Part shown: positions 8,206-17,786 of the stretch, piece by piece | Position numbering within the stretch: position 1 is the first letter of the stretch | Layout: every line of letters starts with the position of its first letter | Source: an uncultured Mobiluncus sp. | GTDB taxonomy: Bacteria; Actinomycetota; Actinomycetes; Actinomycetales; Actinomycetaceae | Assembly: GCF_943914685.1 (NCBI RefSeq) | Contig: NZ_CALUCZ010000016.1 | Location: forward strand, 4,740-68,739 | DNA length: 64,000 bases | Reading direction: 5' to 3' | Made by a program: the position numbers and the translations under genes | The notes under the pieces: model-generated | Seen by the model: only the letters and a program-made list of their open reading frames with translations | The model's database searches: none | What the model was told of the DNA's origin: nothing

Positions 8206-9834
8206 CTAGACTTTAGGACGCACCCCAAGGTGCATCAAGCCCCAGGTCACAGACTCAACCAGGGCTTCCCAGGACGCTTCAATCACGTCCTCGCCCACTC
8301 CGACTGTGGTCCACTGCACCTCTCCGTTCGTAGTCGTAATCAGCACCCGCACGGTCGCGTCCGTGCCAAAGGTCGTGTCTAAAATCCGCACCTTGTAATC
8401 GATAAGTTCAAAATCGGTGATAGCCGGGTACGTTTGGGACAGCGCCTGGCGCAACGCATGGTCCAGCGCGTTCACCGGACCATTGCCTTCCCCGGTGACG
8501 ACTTTGCGCCCATCACGAGTTCGCAGCTTGACGGTAGCTTCGGCTTCCGCCTCACCGTTCTCGCTGAGCGACGCCCGACCGGCTTGCACCAAAGTTCGCC
8601 ACGTCTCGACCTCGAAATAGGTCGGCAAGTCCCCGCCTTGGGCCCGCACCAGCAACTCGAAGGACGCGTCAGCCGCATCGAAAACGTAACCGCGGGACTC
8701 CTTTTCTTTCACCGCTTCCACCACCCGGCCGGTCAGGTAAGGCGTCCCGGACAGGTCAATGCCCATCTCTTTGGCTTTCAGCTGGACAGAAGCCCGCCCC
8801 GCCATCTCAGAAACCAGCATTCGCATATCGTTGCCGACCGTGGCGGGGTCAATGTGCTGATACAAGTCCGGATTCACGCGGATAGCCGAGGCGTGCAGAC
8901 CTGCTTTGTGCGCAAATGAGGAATCCCCCACGTAAGGCAGACGTTTGGATGGCTGCAGGTTCGTGATTTCCGCCACCCGGTGTGAGGTGCGGGTCAGCTC
9001 GGTCAGACCGTTTTCGTTCAGAAGGGCGGGTCGGCCCATTTTGATTTCAATGTTGCCGATAAGGGTGAGGATGTCGGCGTTGCCGGTGCGTTCCCCGTAG
9101 CCGTTCACGCAGCCCTGGACCTGCACCGCCCCGGCTTCGATGGCAGCCATCGCGTTCGCGACGGCACACCCCGTGTCATTGTGGGTATGAATCCCGATTT
9201 TTACCTGTGTCAAGCCGTGTTTGTCCAGATAGTCGCGGGCTTCGGCCACTTTCGTGCCGATGGTCGAAGGCAGGTTGCCCCCATTGGTGTCACACAGCAC
9301 GACGGTTTCCGCCCCTGCTTCTCCAGCCGCTTTCAGCACTTTCAGCCCGTATTGGGCATCGTGAGTCAAGCCGTCAAAGTAATGTTCGGCGTCCAGACAC
9401 ACCCGCCGACCCGCCTTGACTAGGAATTGCACCGTGTCGCGCACCATCGCCAGGTTCTCTTGACCGGTGGTTTTCAAGGCATCCGTGACGTGGCGCAAAT
9501 CGGATTTTGCTACCAAGGTAATAACCGGAGCCCCGGAATCCAACAGTGACAGCACCTGCGGATCCTCGCTGGCTTTGGTCCCCACCTTGCGGGTGGCACC
9601 AAAAGCAGCCAGGGTCGCGTGGCGCAGCTGCAGTTTCGACAACGCGAGGGCAAAGAACTCGGTGTCTTTCGGAATCGCGCCGGGCCAGCCGCCTTCAATA
9701 AAGCTCACCCCCAGGTCATCAAGGGCTTGGGCGATATTCAGCTTGTCCGCTACGGACAGCGAGATGCCCTCCATCTGGGCGCCATCACGCAAAGTGGTGT
9801 CGTATATCTCTATCGGCTGGGTCGTCGTTTTCAT
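8206..9834 (-). CDS. cimA: (R)-citramalate synthase
   Basis: Condenses acetyl-CoA with pyruvate to citramalate, opening a threonine-independent route to 2-ketobutyrate and isoleucine. The 542-aa length fits CimA. The HMGL-like catalytic domain opens with IEIYDTTLRDGAQMEG (residues 8-23), keeps IHTHNDTG and the GYGERTGN loop, and has a C-terminal LeuA-type allosteric domain. The text EGGWPGA near residue 47 is typical of CimA rather than LeuA. ATG 9834 has no ribosome site; a TAACAT -10 box ends 6 nt before it, so it is probably a leaderless mRNA. A true leuA is present at 1437-3239, so this is not the leucine enzyme. Later steps would use LeuCD/LeuB-like enzymes (leuB at 14620) and the ilv genes. 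Confidence 0.93.
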   Translation of the reverse strand: MKTTTQPIEIYDTTLRDGAQMEGISLSVADKLNIAQALDDLGVSFIEGGWPGAIPKDTEFFALALSKLQLRHATLAAFGATRKVGTKASEDPQVLSLLDSGAPVITLVAKSDLRHVTDALKTTGQENLAMVRDTVQFLVKAGRRVCLDAEHYFDGLTHDAQYGLKVLKAAGEAGAETVVLCDTNGGNLPSTIGTKVAEARDYLDKHGLTQVKIGIHTHNDTGCAVANAMAAIEAGAVQVQGCVNGYGERTGNADILTLIGNIEIKMGRPALLNENGLTELTRTSHRVAEITNLQPSKRLPYVGDSSFAHKAGLHASAIRVNPDLYQHIDPATVGNDMRMLVSEMAGRASVQLKAKEMGIDLSGTPYLTGRVVEAVKEKESRGYVFDAADASFELLVRAQGGDLPTYFEVETWRTLVQAGRASLSENGEAEAEATVKLRTRDGRKVVTGEGNGPVNALDHALRQALSQTYPAITDFELIDYKVRILDTTFGTDATVRVLITTTNGEVQWTTVGVGEDVIEASWEALVESVTWGLMHLGVRPKV

Positions 9835-9840
9835 GCCCCT

Positions 9841-9846
9841 ATGTTA
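9841..9846 (-). promoter_or_regulatory. -10 box of cimA (leaderless start)
   Basis: TAACAT on the minus strand, followed by 6 nt and then the ATG of cimA. A weak TTAATC sits 18 nt upstream as a possible -35. Confidence 0.45.
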
Positions 9847-9946
9847 CAAAAGTCCCCCGCGAGAGATTAATTGAGGCATATTTTCACTGCCTTATATCCC
9901 CTGGATTTAAATTGTGCGGCCCAGAAAGGGTACTATAGCAACCGCT

Positions 9947-11956
9947 ATGCCAAAACCGATAGGTAACGAATCACGCTATAATCCGGGCATCGACGGCTTG
10001 AGAACCCTCGCCGTCCTCGGCGTGATTTGCTATCACCTTGGCTTCAAATGGATGCCCGGCGGTTTGGCCGGTGTGGGCGTATTCTTTACCATCTCGGGTT
10101 TCCTCATCACCGGTAACCTCATGCGTTCCTGGTATCGCCGCGGCAACCTGGGGCTAAAGACCTTTTGGCTGCGCCGCCTGCGCCGCCTAATGCCCGCAGT
10201 CATCCTCACGGTGCTGGTCATCTGGGCACTCACGCCGTTCTTTAAAGCCGAAAATTGGCCGGACTATCGTCTCGGCGGGCTCACCGCCATTTTTTACGTC
10301 AATAACTGGGCCACCATTTTCTGGGGTGATTCCTATTTTGACCAGTTTTCCCAGAGCCCCTTTGAACACATGTGGTCGCTGTCTGTCGAGGAGCAGTTCT
10401 ATCTGTTCTGGCCGCTGGTGCTGCTCTTGTTCTTGGTCATCAGCCGCGGCCGCCGCCTCCCGCTCCTGGCCCTCACCTCAATACTCGCCGTGGGTTCTTT
10501 CGTGTGGCTAGCCTACGGGTACTCTCTCGGCATGGATACCACCCGCCTTTATGAAGGCACCGATACTCGCGCGGGTGGTCTGCTGGTGGGCGCCATACTC
10601 GCCATCGCTATGATCAAGCCCACAGACCCAAGCACGACGCGTCCCCTCATTGGCAGGGTCATCTATCGAAAGGATCGCTACCTAGCTGAAGTTGTGGGGT
10701 GGCTTGGTCTGGGTGCTGTGCTGGCCATTTATATCTTTGTTCCTGATTCCTCACCAGCCTTGTTCAACGGCTTACTGGTGGTTCTCTCGCTGGCTACCGC
10801 GGCGCTACTTTTTGCTATCTCGAACCGCTACACGCGGATATATAAGCTCTTTGCGCTACGCCCCCTCGCATGGATCGGGGAGAGGTCTTACGCTATGTAT
10901 CTGTGGCATATGCCACTTATCGCTTTCCTCTACACCCCTCTGCAGGTGGTGCCAGTTATTGTCAGGGCCTTGATTATCATTGGAGCCACCACTGGCCTGG
11001 CCGCATTGTCTTGGATCTTGGTCGAAGATCCCATTCGCCGCAACGGATTCTTTGTCCCCCTGTGGCGGTGGTTGACTCGCAGAGGCTCCCTACCTCACGC
11101 CCTGTTGTCTTTCCCCCTTGCCTTCTTCCTCATCTTTGCCCTGGTCGGAGTACCAACGGAAGCTGCCACGAGCTATCACGACCAACTCGAGGCAAAAAAG
11201 GCAGCCTTGGCGAAGGCTCAAGCGGAACGAGAACGCAAAGCGGCTCAGGCACGAGCCCTCGCGGCGACCCGCACCCGATGCCACCAAATCATCCATGTGG
11301 GAGATTCCACCTCCCTGGCAATGTTTACCGATGCCGGGGTGCTCAATCCGGCAGACAATGCCACCAAGACCTACACGGCCACCGGCGCCACGAAAGTTAC
11401 CAACTCAAGTTTCGGGGCTCGTGCCACCAATCAAGGTTTTCAAGACTTCCCGTCAGGTAACGACTCTATCCGCGAAATTCTCGCCGGCGGGATTGATAGG
11501 GACTCGTGCTTTGTGATTGCCTTGGGAACGAACGATGCCGCGAACATGAATGTCTATGGCGGCACCGACTATGACACCCATATTCGAACCACCATGGACA
11601 TTATCGGTCCGAAATACCCGGTGCTGTGGATTACGACCGTGGTGAACCCGAACGGATCACCCAGGTGGTACACCAAAGATGTTATGGACGCTTGGAACGC
11701 AGAACTCTACCACCAGCAGAAACGCTACCCGAATATGTGGGTCTATCCATGGGACCAGGACATGCGTCCGGAATGGTTCATCACCGGCGACGGGGTACAC
11801 TGCAACACCATCGGAAACTCGGAACGTTCCCGGCGGTTCGCCCAAGCCGTGGTCAACGCCTGGCCGCTGACTTTGGAGGGAGATAAAGCGCCGCTGCTAC
11901 CTAAGAAGCGGCTCGCCCCGAAACAGCGAGTTGTGACAGGAATGCCTCCCCAATAG
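9947..11956 (+). CDS. Acyltransferase 3 (OafA/YrhL type) with C-terminal SGNH esterase domain
   Basis: Membrane O-acetyltransferase that would acetylate an envelope sugar, such as peptidoglycan or a wall polymer. The ATG at 9947 gives 669 aa. A TACTAT -10 box 10 nt upstream suggests a very short leader; an upstream in-frame GTG has no support. Residues ~8-380 form the 10-11 TM Acyl_transf_3 domain: N-terminal PGIDGLRTLAVLGVICYHLG with the catalytic-type His, GVFFTISGFLIT, and FEHMWSLSVEEQFYLFWP. A basic alanine/lysine-rich helical linker (~415-445) leads to an extracytoplasmic SGNH domain of ~200 residues. That domain has a GDSTS motif (block I), an ALGTNDA motif and a DGVHC motif with the catalytic Asp/His pair. 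It stands alone on the plus strand, facing away from cimA. Confidence 0.88.
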   Translation: MPKPIGNESRYNPGIDGLRTLAVLGVICYHLGFKWMPGGLAGVGVFFTISGFLITGNLMRSWYRRGNLGLKTFWLRRLRRLMPAVILTVLVIWALTPFFKAENWPDYRLGGLTAIFYVNNWATIFWGDSYFDQFSQSPFEHMWSLSVEEQFYLFWPLVLLLFLVISRGRRLPLLALTSILAVGSFVWLAYGYSLGMDTTRLYEGTDTRAGGLLVGAILAIAMIKPTDPSTTRPLIGRVIYRKDRYLAEVVGWLGLGAVLAIYIFVPDSSPALFNGLLVVLSLATAALLFAISNRYTRIYKLFALRPLAWIGERSYAMYLWHMPLIAFLYTPLQVVPVIVRALIIIGATTGLAALSWILVEDPIRRNGFFVPLWRWLTRRGSLPHALLSFPLAFFLIFALVGVPTEAATSYHDQLEAKKAALAKAQAERERKAAQARALAATRTRCHQIIHVGDSTSLAMFTDAGVLNPADNATKTYTATGATKVTNSSFGARATNQGFQDFPSGNDSIREILAGGIDRDSCFVIALGTNDAANMNVYGGTDYDTHIRTTMDIIGPKYPVLWITTVVNPNGSPRWYTKDVMDAWNAELYHQQKRYPNMWVYPWDQDMRPEWFITGDGVHCNTIGNSERSRRFAQAVVNAWPLTLEGDKAPLLPKKRLAPKQRVVTGMPPQ

Positions 11957-12112
11957 GCTTAGCTGAGTCTCACCACCAGCAGATTTTCCCTAGTGCTTAG
12001 ACCCAACCTCTGAATTATTTTTAAGGTGTCGGTGGGGAAAGGGAAAGGTTCCAAATTTGGGGAATTGTGTTTCCGGTTGCAGCCGTATCCGATGGCATGA
12101 AAAAATACTCAG

Positions 12113-12469
12113 GTGAATGAAAATGAACGTTTGTGGGCGATTTTCGCTCATCTTTCAGTCCTTATTGCTATGGTCGTTTCCGCCGGCTGGCTGTCGTTCC
12201 TGGGACCGCTCATAGTCTGGTTGGTGAAAAAGGACAGTTCCCCAGCGGTGCGCGTCGCCTCTGCCGGAGCGTTTAACTTTAACGTCGCCATGTGGCTGGC
12301 CAGTATCGCCGGGTGGATTGCTTTCTTAACTATCCTGTTAATTCCACTGGCTCTGGTTCTGTGGCTGGCGGTACTCGCTCTGACCCTGTGGCACAGCATC
12401 CGCGGTGCCATCGCCGCCTCTAACCAGCAGGTCTACCTCTACCCATTCCAGCTGCCCATTCTTAATTGA
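12113..12469 (+). CDS. DUF4870 / Tic20-like small membrane protein
   Basis: 118 aa with three hydrophobic stretches. The opening ENERLWAIFAHLSVLIAM and the later GPLIVWLVKKDSSPAVR are typical of DUF4870 proteins. Their role is unknown; they are membrane proteins distantly related to Tic20. The start at GTG 12113 has no clear ribosome site. It is a single gene between the acyltransferase (same strand, 156 nt upstream) and a converging hypothetical gene. Confidence 0.75.
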   Translation: MNENERLWAIFAHLSVLIAMVVSAGWLSFLGPLIVWLVKKDSSPAVRVASAGAFNFNVAMWLASIAGWIAFLTILLIPLALVLWLAVLALTLWHSIRGAIAASNQQVYLYPFQLPILN

Positions 12470-12570
12470 TTGCTAACTTTGCGGTTTCGATAACGGTCAT
12501 TCTGTGGGGGGGAACACTCAACGACAATGCCGCTATAGACTCCGGCACGGGGATTTCATGACCCGAGGGG

Positions 12571-13380
12571 CTAGCATTTTTCAATAGTTATGGCTAGAGG
12601 ATACGAGATGTGAGCTAAGTGCAGGGCTTGGAAAATAATCCGCGTCAACCTGCCGATAACCAGGGGACTCCAAACGTCGACTTTGACCTGTCGTGAATCA
12701 GATTGTCTCGAATTCGGGCTGGCCTGACGTGGTATGCTCGCCGCCGGCTGATTGCACGAGGCAGTTTCGGAACCATAAAATATGTGCTTTTCCTGGTGTT
12801 GGACAAGTTCGGAAAATATATCCCAAAACGGTTCAACATTTTGGTCGGTATATTCGATGGTTACCGTCGCTTGTTGCGGCTTGCGGAAGTTCTCTGCAAT
12901 GATTTCTAAATAAGACTCTCCCCTGACATCTGGAAAAATCACCCGCGGGATAGCCGCACCGACGAACCGCTGCAGCCGCGACATAGCTGAACTTGTCTCT
13001 GTCGATGATTGCCCGTAGGACACGATTTGCTTGCCGAGGGGAAACTCAAACGAACCAACTCTTATGAATACTCCATCGACGGTCACAGGCTTCACCAGCC
13101 GCACACAATGCGACATCGCCGCGAACAGCAGCGCGAACGGAGGCTTTTGAGATTCCGGGAAAGTTAGGTAAACCCACGAAAGCAAGTCAGGAATGTCTCT
13201 TGGCCAAGGTTCCTCCGGATGGTAATACCAAGGAGCGCACCGGTTCTCTTCGAAATCCAAGCATTCTTCACTCCAGCCAGCAAATAGCCCGACGAATTCC
13301 TGTCTCTCGGAATCGGAAAGGATATTCCCCTGGCTGGCGCCAGAATGCGAAATAAAAGCAACCTCTAAAGTATCGTCCAT
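12571..13380 (-). CDS. Hypothetical protein downstream of ilvE
   Basis: 269 aa, not recognised. It is rich in aromatic and acidic residues in the first half (for example CAPWYYHPEEPWPRDIPDLLSW) and has no signal peptide or clear membrane span. The last ~65 residues look less ordered. It starts 14 nt after the ilvE stop with no good ribosome site, so it may be read through from ilvE or be an unrelated passenger. No catalytic motif stands out. Confidence 0.6.
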   Translation of the reverse strand: MDDTLEVAFISHSGASQGNILSDSERQEFVGLFAGWSEECLDFEENRCAPWYYHPEEPWPRDIPDLLSWVYLTFPESQKPPFALLFAAMSHCVRLVKPVTVDGVFIRVGSFEFPLGKQIVSYGQSSTETSSAMSRLQRFVGAAIPRVIFPDVRGESYLEIIAENFRKPQQATVTIEYTDQNVEPFWDIFSELVQHQEKHIFYGSETASCNQPAASIPRQASPNSRQSDSRQVKVDVWSPLVIGRLTRIIFQALHLAHISYPLAITIEKC

Positions 13381-13394
13381 ATTAACCGTTTAGA

Positions 13395-14522
13395 CTACAG
13401 CACCCGGTAGCACCAGCCGTGGGGATCCTCGCGGCGTCCCCACTGAATGCCGGTGATGACGTCGTGAATGTGCTTGGTCATTGGGCCGGTGGGAACCTCC
13501 AGTTCAAAGTCTTTCCCGCCGAGTTTGCCAATCGGGGTCACGACCGCGGCCGTCCCGCAAGCCAGGAACTCAGCGACTTTACCGGAGCGAATGTCGTCCA
13601 ACAGCTGGTGCAGGGCGATACGTTCCTCGCTGACGGTAATACCCTCGTCAGCCAGAACCTGAATAATCGCACCGCGGGTGCCGCCCTCCAAGATGCACCC
13701 GGTGAGCTGCGGGGTCGCCACTTTGCCGTCGCGGTACACTACAAAGACGTTCATGCCGCCCAGTTCATCGATATACGTGTTCGTTTCCCCGTCCAGGAAG
13801 CACACCTGCGCGTAGCCCTTTTCCGCCGCAATCTCTTGAGGCTGTAAAGACGCCGCGTAGTTACCGGAAGTCTTGGCTTCACCGGTACCGCCCGGTCCGG
13901 CGCGGTGGTAATCCTCAGACACATAAATCGAAACGGGTGAAAAACCGTTGTCGAAGTAGGGCCCTGACGGCGAACCGATATTGAGGTAGGTCACCTCGTG
14001 AGCCGGATGCACCCCCAGGAAAGACTCCGAGGCATACATAAAGGGGCGCAGATACAGGGTGGCGCCATCTTTGACGGGTACCCAGCGGGCATCGGCACGC
14101 ACTAGGTCCACACAAGACCCCACGAAGTCCTCAACCGGGATTTCCGGCAGCGCCATGCGGCGCGCGGACTGATTGAACCGGTTCGCGTTGAAAGCGGGAC
14201 GGAACAGCCAAATCGTGTTGTCGGCTCGGCGATATGCCTTTAATCCCTCAAAAACTTCCTGACCGTAATGCAGTACCGAGGTTCCCGGATACACCGGCAG
14301 TGGCCCATAGGGACGCAAATCCTTTTCCTGCCAGCCGCCGTCCTTGGTCCACAGGGCGTGTGCCATGTAATCGCTAAAGGCTTGGCCGAAAGCGAGCTTT
14401 TGCATTACTTCTCGATAAGTGGCTTCGTCGGCCTTGTGGTCGTGGGGCTGAGCGGGGAAACGCCCTGCCAGTTCGTTGGCGTTCGGCAGCGGTTGTTTCG
14501 CGAGTTCTTCGAGGTTACTCAT
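13395..14522 (-). CDS. ilvE: Branched-chain amino acid aminotransferase
   Basis: PLP enzyme that interconverts leucine, isoleucine and valine with their 2-keto acids using glutamate; last step of the pathway. 375 aa, normal for class IV aminotransferases of the BCAT II type. The PLP lysine lies in GEAKTSGNYAAS (Lys ~217). Other signatures are HYGQEVFEGLKAYR, YLRPFMYASE, YIDELGGMNVF and ACGTAAVVTPIG. ATG 14522 is preceded by GAAAGAAG. It lies 97 nt downstream of leuB in the same direction, so the two may share a transcript with ilvBHC. Confidence 0.95.
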   Translation of the reverse strand: MSNLEELAKQPLPNANELAGRFPAQPHDHKADEATYREVMQKLAFGQAFSDYMAHALWTKDGGWQEKDLRPYGPLPVYPGTSVLHYGQEVFEGLKAYRRADNTIWLFRPAFNANRFNQSARRMALPEIPVEDFVGSCVDLVRADARWVPVKDGATLYLRPFMYASESFLGVHPAHEVTYLNIGSPSGPYFDNGFSPVSIYVSEDYHRAGPGGTGEAKTSGNYAASLQPQEIAAEKGYAQVCFLDGETNTYIDELGGMNVFVVYRDGKVATPQLTGCILEGGTRGAIIQVLADEGITVSEERIALHQLLDDIRSGKVAEFLACGTAAVVTPIGKLGGKDFELEVPTGPMTKHIHDVITGIQWGRREDPHGWCYRVL

Positions 14523-14619
14523 GTTGTTCTTCTTTCATTGGGTTGTTGATAGGTAAGAGTGGTTCGAGGCACGCCGTGCCCGGGATTTTAGGGTTTTCGG
14601 GGATTCGTGGTCACCAGCC

Positions 14620-15672
14620 CTAGAGAGCGGCGACTATCGCGTCGCCGATTTCGCTGGTGGTACGTACCAGGGGTGTCCCGGCCGCAGACGCGGTGGCGCG
14701 GGCGGCCATATCCGCATCAATAGCGCGTTGAATGCTCGCCGCCAACTGGGGATATTCCAGGTGGTTGAGCATCAGGACCAGACTCGCAATAGTGGCGGTC
14801 GGGTCGGCTTTGCCCTGTCCAGCGATGTCCGGGGCAGAACCGTGCACGGGTTCAAACATGGACGGAAAGGTCTTTTCCGGGTTGATGTTTCCCGATGCCG
14901 CCAAGCCGATTCCGCCGGTGATTGCCCCAGCTTCGTCGGTCAAGATGTCGCCGAACAAGTTGTCGGTCACAATCACGTCAAACCGGGACGGGTTCGTAAC
15001 CAGGAAAATCGTGGCCGCATCGACGTGCAGGTAATCGACTTCCACTTCCGGGAATTCCGCCCCGACTTCCTCCACGCAGCGGCGCCACAGGTGTCCGGCG
15101 TTGACCAACACATTGTGCTTGTGCACGTAAGTCAGATGCCGGCGGCGCGCCTGAGCCTGCGCAAAAGCGTAACGCACGACCCGCTCCACGCCGAGACGCG
15201 TGTTCACGGACACTTCGGTGGCAATCTCATGTGGGGTGCCCTGACGCAATACCCCACCGTTACCGCAGTACAAGCCTTCCGTGCCTTCGCGCACCACCAC
15301 AAAATCGATGTTGCCCGGATCCGCCAGCGGAGTCGGCACGCCCGGATAGTACTTGGAAGGACGCAGATTCACGTAGTGGTCGAAATCGAAACGCAGCTTC
15401 AACAGTAGCCCGCGTTCCAACACCCCAGACTGCACCGAGGGATCGCCTACCGCCCCCAGCAAGATTGCGTCGTGGCCACGCAAGGCTTGTTCCGTGGCTT
15501 CGTCCAAAATCACCCCATCGCGATGGTAACGAGCCGCCCCCAAATCATAGAGGGTGGTTTTCAAGCCAACGCCCGCTCCCTCCAGGACCTTTTTGAGGAC
15601 CTTCACGGCCTCGGGAACGACCTCGTGACCGATGCCATCCCCGGGAATCAAGGCCAAATCAATGCTCGTCAT
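14620..15672 (-). CDS. leuB: 3-isopropylmalate dehydrogenase
   Basis: Oxidatively decarboxylates 3-isopropylmalate to 2-ketoisocaproate with NAD+ (leucine synthesis). 350 aa. It has the N-terminal LIPGDGIGHEVVPEAVKVL, the VVREGTEGLYCG loop, the metal-binding TDNLFGDILTDEAGAITGG and the nucleotide site PVHGSAPDIAGQGKADPTA. The ATG at 15672 overlaps the stop of the upstream EamA transporter by 4 nt, so it is translationally coupled. leuC and leuD are not in the window. Confidence 0.95.
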   Translation of the reverse strand: MTSIDLALIPGDGIGHEVVPEAVKVLKKVLEGAGVGLKTTLYDLGAARYHRDGVILDEATEQALRGHDAILLGAVGDPSVQSGVLERGLLLKLRFDFDHYVNLRPSKYYPGVPTPLADPGNIDFVVVREGTEGLYCGNGGVLRQGTPHEIATEVSVNTRLGVERVVRYAFAQAQARRRHLTYVHKHNVLVNAGHLWRRCVEEVGAEFPEVEVDYLHVDAATIFLVTNPSRFDVIVTDNLFGDILTDEAGAITGGIGLAASGNINPEKTFPSMFEPVHGSAPDIAGQGKADPTATIASLVLMLNHLEYPQLAASIQRAIDADMAARATASAAGTPLVRTTSEIGDAIVAAL

Positions 15673-16637
15673 AACGTAACGCCTACTTTCTTTTGATGTC
15701 TAAAATCAGCAGTTTTCCCGGTCTGGTTCTCAGCTAAAGGGACAGTTTTGCGGTTTCCGACCGGGGCAGGCTTGTTGTCATCGGGATGGACCCCGACCAA
15801 TTGCGCCGCCACAATCGCCACCATGATGAGAGTCCCGCCCACCAGGAGCCGCCACGTCAGGGCTTCCCCGCTGAACACTACCGAAAAAAGGGTGGCAAAA
15901 AGCGGTTCACAGGCCATAATCAAGGCCGCCTCAGTAGAGGACATCCGCGCTTGCGCCCAGGTCTGGACGAACAGAGCCCCCACGGCACAAACCAGAACCA
16001 TATAGATGAGGCTGACCCAGACAGCAGCGTTGGACGGTATGGTGAGTTCACCGTCCGAAAGCGCCGGAATAGCGTTCACCGCCGCGGTCCCCACCATCTG
16101 CATGGCAGCCAGCGCTCCCGCAGGACGTCCCGGCGCGATTACGCCGAGAGAGGCCACTTGGATGGCAAAGAATAACGCTCCCAACAGGGTTATCATCTCG
16201 CCAAGACCGAAGGACCACCCTTGCAGGGACAGTGCCGCCAAGCCGAGAGTGGCCAGCAGCATCCATAGCCAAGTAATCGGCTTGAAACGTTCCCGGAACA
16301 GAATCAACGCCACGAAAGGCACGAAGACTATGGACATGGCGGTGATGAATCCCGAGGTGGCAGGAGAGGTCAGGTTCAATCCCCACGTTTGCGCCAGTTG
16401 ACCCAAACCGTAGAGGACCCCTGCCCCGAAGCCGAGAGCCAGCGTCTTCCAGCCCGCCGTCCGTAGTTCCCGAAACCACAACGCGCAAGCAATCATGGCC
16501 GCGAGAGTAAAGCGCACGGTCAGGAAGTCAGAGGCTGGAATATCATCCAGAACATGATCCTTTATCATAAAAAAAGTTGACCCCCACGCAGCGCAAACCG
16601 AAGCCAACGCTAAAATGGGGATTAACTTTTTCATCAC
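15669..16637 (-). CDS. EamA/DMT-family transporter
   Basis: Inner-membrane exporter-type protein of 322 aa with about ten hydrophobic segments in two EamA repeats. The opening LIPILALASVCAAWGSTFFM is typical of the family, and the C-terminal ~40 residues are polar and cytoplasmic. It sits between ilvC (24 nt upstream) and leuB (4-nt overlap), inside the branched-chain operon. That suggests transport of a branched-chain amino acid, a keto acid or a related metabolite; this is inference from position only. Confidence 0.88.
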   Translation of the reverse strand: MMKKLIPILALASVCAAWGSTFFMIKDHVLDDIPASDFLTVRFTLAAMIACALWFRELRTAGWKTLALGFGAGVLYGLGQLAQTWGLNLTSPATSGFITAMSIVFVPFVALILFRERFKPITWLWMLLATLGLAALSLQGWSFGLGEMITLLGALFFAIQVASLGVIAPGRPAGALAAMQMVGTAAVNAIPALSDGELTIPSNAAVWVSLIYMVLVCAVGALFVQTWAQARMSSTEAALIMACEPLFATLFSVVFSGEALTWRLLVGGTLIMVAIVAAQLVGVHPDDNKPAPVGNRKTVPLAENQTGKTADFRHQKKVGVTL

Positions 16638-16661
16638 GATGTCCTTATCTGTACTCAGCGA

Positions 16662-17690
16662 TTAGCGAGCGGCGTGGCCCTCCACATAATCGGTGTCTTT
16701 GTTGGTATTCCAGGTAAACATCTGGCGCAGCTCGGCACCGACTTTTTCAATCTGGTGACCTTCGCCTTCGGCGCGCAGACGCTTAAAATCAGGGGCTCCA
16801 GCAGCTTGATCGTCCATGAAACGCTTGGCGAAGCTGCCGTTTTGGATATCTGCCAAGACGTCTTTCATGTGGGCTTTCACTTCGGGGGTGATGACACGCG
16901 GACCGGAGATGTAGTCGCCGTATTCGGCCGTGTCGGAGATAGACCAACGCATCTTGGACAGGCCGCCCTCGTTGATGAGGTCCACAATCAACTTCATCTC
17001 GTGGCACACCTCGAAGTAGGCGATTTCGGGCTGGTAGCCGGCCTCGACCAGGGTCTCAAAACCGTACTGAATGAGCTTGGACACCCCGCCGCACAGCACG
17101 TTCTGTTCGCCGAACAGGTCGGTTTCCGTTTCCTCGGTGAAGGTCGTCTTGATGACGCCCGCGCGGGTCCCGCCGATGCCTTTCGCGTAGGACTTTGTCA
17201 GTTCCCAAGCGCGTCCGGATGCGTCACATTCCACGGCGATAACGTCGGGGACGCCCTGACCGGCAACGAAAGTACGGCGCACCACGTGCCCCGGACCCTT
17301 GGGAGCCACCATGCACACATCATGACCGGGACCGGGCTTGATGTATCCGAACCGAATGTTGAATCCGTGAGCAAAGAACAGCGCGGCGTTCGGCTTCAGG
17401 TTCGGCTCGATTTCGGCGGCATAGACCTTGCTCTGCACCTGGTCGGGCAACAGAATCATGACCACGTCGGCTTCTTTCACGGCATCAGCCACGGTTTTCA
17501 CCGTCAAGCCCTGTTCCTCAGCTTTCGCCCGGGAGGAGGAGCTTTCGCGCAAGCCCACGACCACGTCGACTCCGGAATCGCGCAGGTTCAGCGCGTGGGC
17601 ATGACCCTGCGAGCCGTAACCAATTACGGCCACCTTCTGAGACTGAATGAGCGACAGGTCAGCGTCGTCTTCGTAATAAATTTCCGCCAT
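16662..17690 (-). CDS. ilvC: Ketol-acid reductoisomerase (NADP+)
   Basis: Converts acetolactate or acetohydroxybutyrate to the dihydroxy acids of valine and isoleucine synthesis. 342 aa, class I length. The Rossmann motif VIGYGSQGHAHALNLRDSG lies at residues ~22-40. MVAPKGPGHVVR and the metal-binding segment TDLFGEQNVLCGG are present. ATG 17690 follows AAGGAG at 9 nt. It lies 96 nt downstream of ilvH in the usual ilvB-ilvH-ilvC order. Confidence 0.97.
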   Translation of the reverse strand: MAEIYYEDDADLSLIQSQKVAVIGYGSQGHAHALNLRDSGVDVVVGLRESSSSRAKAEEQGLTVKTVADAVKEADVVMILLPDQVQSKVYAAEIEPNLKPNAALFFAHGFNIRFGYIKPGPGHDVCMVAPKGPGHVVRRTFVAGQGVPDVIAVECDASGRAWELTKSYAKGIGGTRAGVIKTTFTEETETDLFGEQNVLCGGVSKLIQYGFETLVEAGYQPEIAYFEVCHEMKLIVDLINEGGLSKMRWSISDTAEYGDYISGPRVITPEVKAHMKDVLADIQNGSFAKRFMDDQAAGAPDFKRLRAEGEGHQIEKVGAELRQMFTWNTNKDTDYVEGHAAR

Positions 17691-17786
17691 GATTTTTTCT
17701 CCTTAGTAATTGTAGAGGTGTTTCGTTGAAAAAGATATAGGGTGTTTTTCCGTGCAAAGACTAGGCAAAGTCCAGTTAATTTGCCC

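Noticed and set aside
14728..15408. 226-codon plus-strand ORF opposite leuB
   Set aside because: Antisense shadow; leuB frame is fully conserved.
16674..17729. Long plus-strand ORF opposite ilvC
   Set aside because: Antisense shadow of a conserved gene; the His-rich product has no known family.
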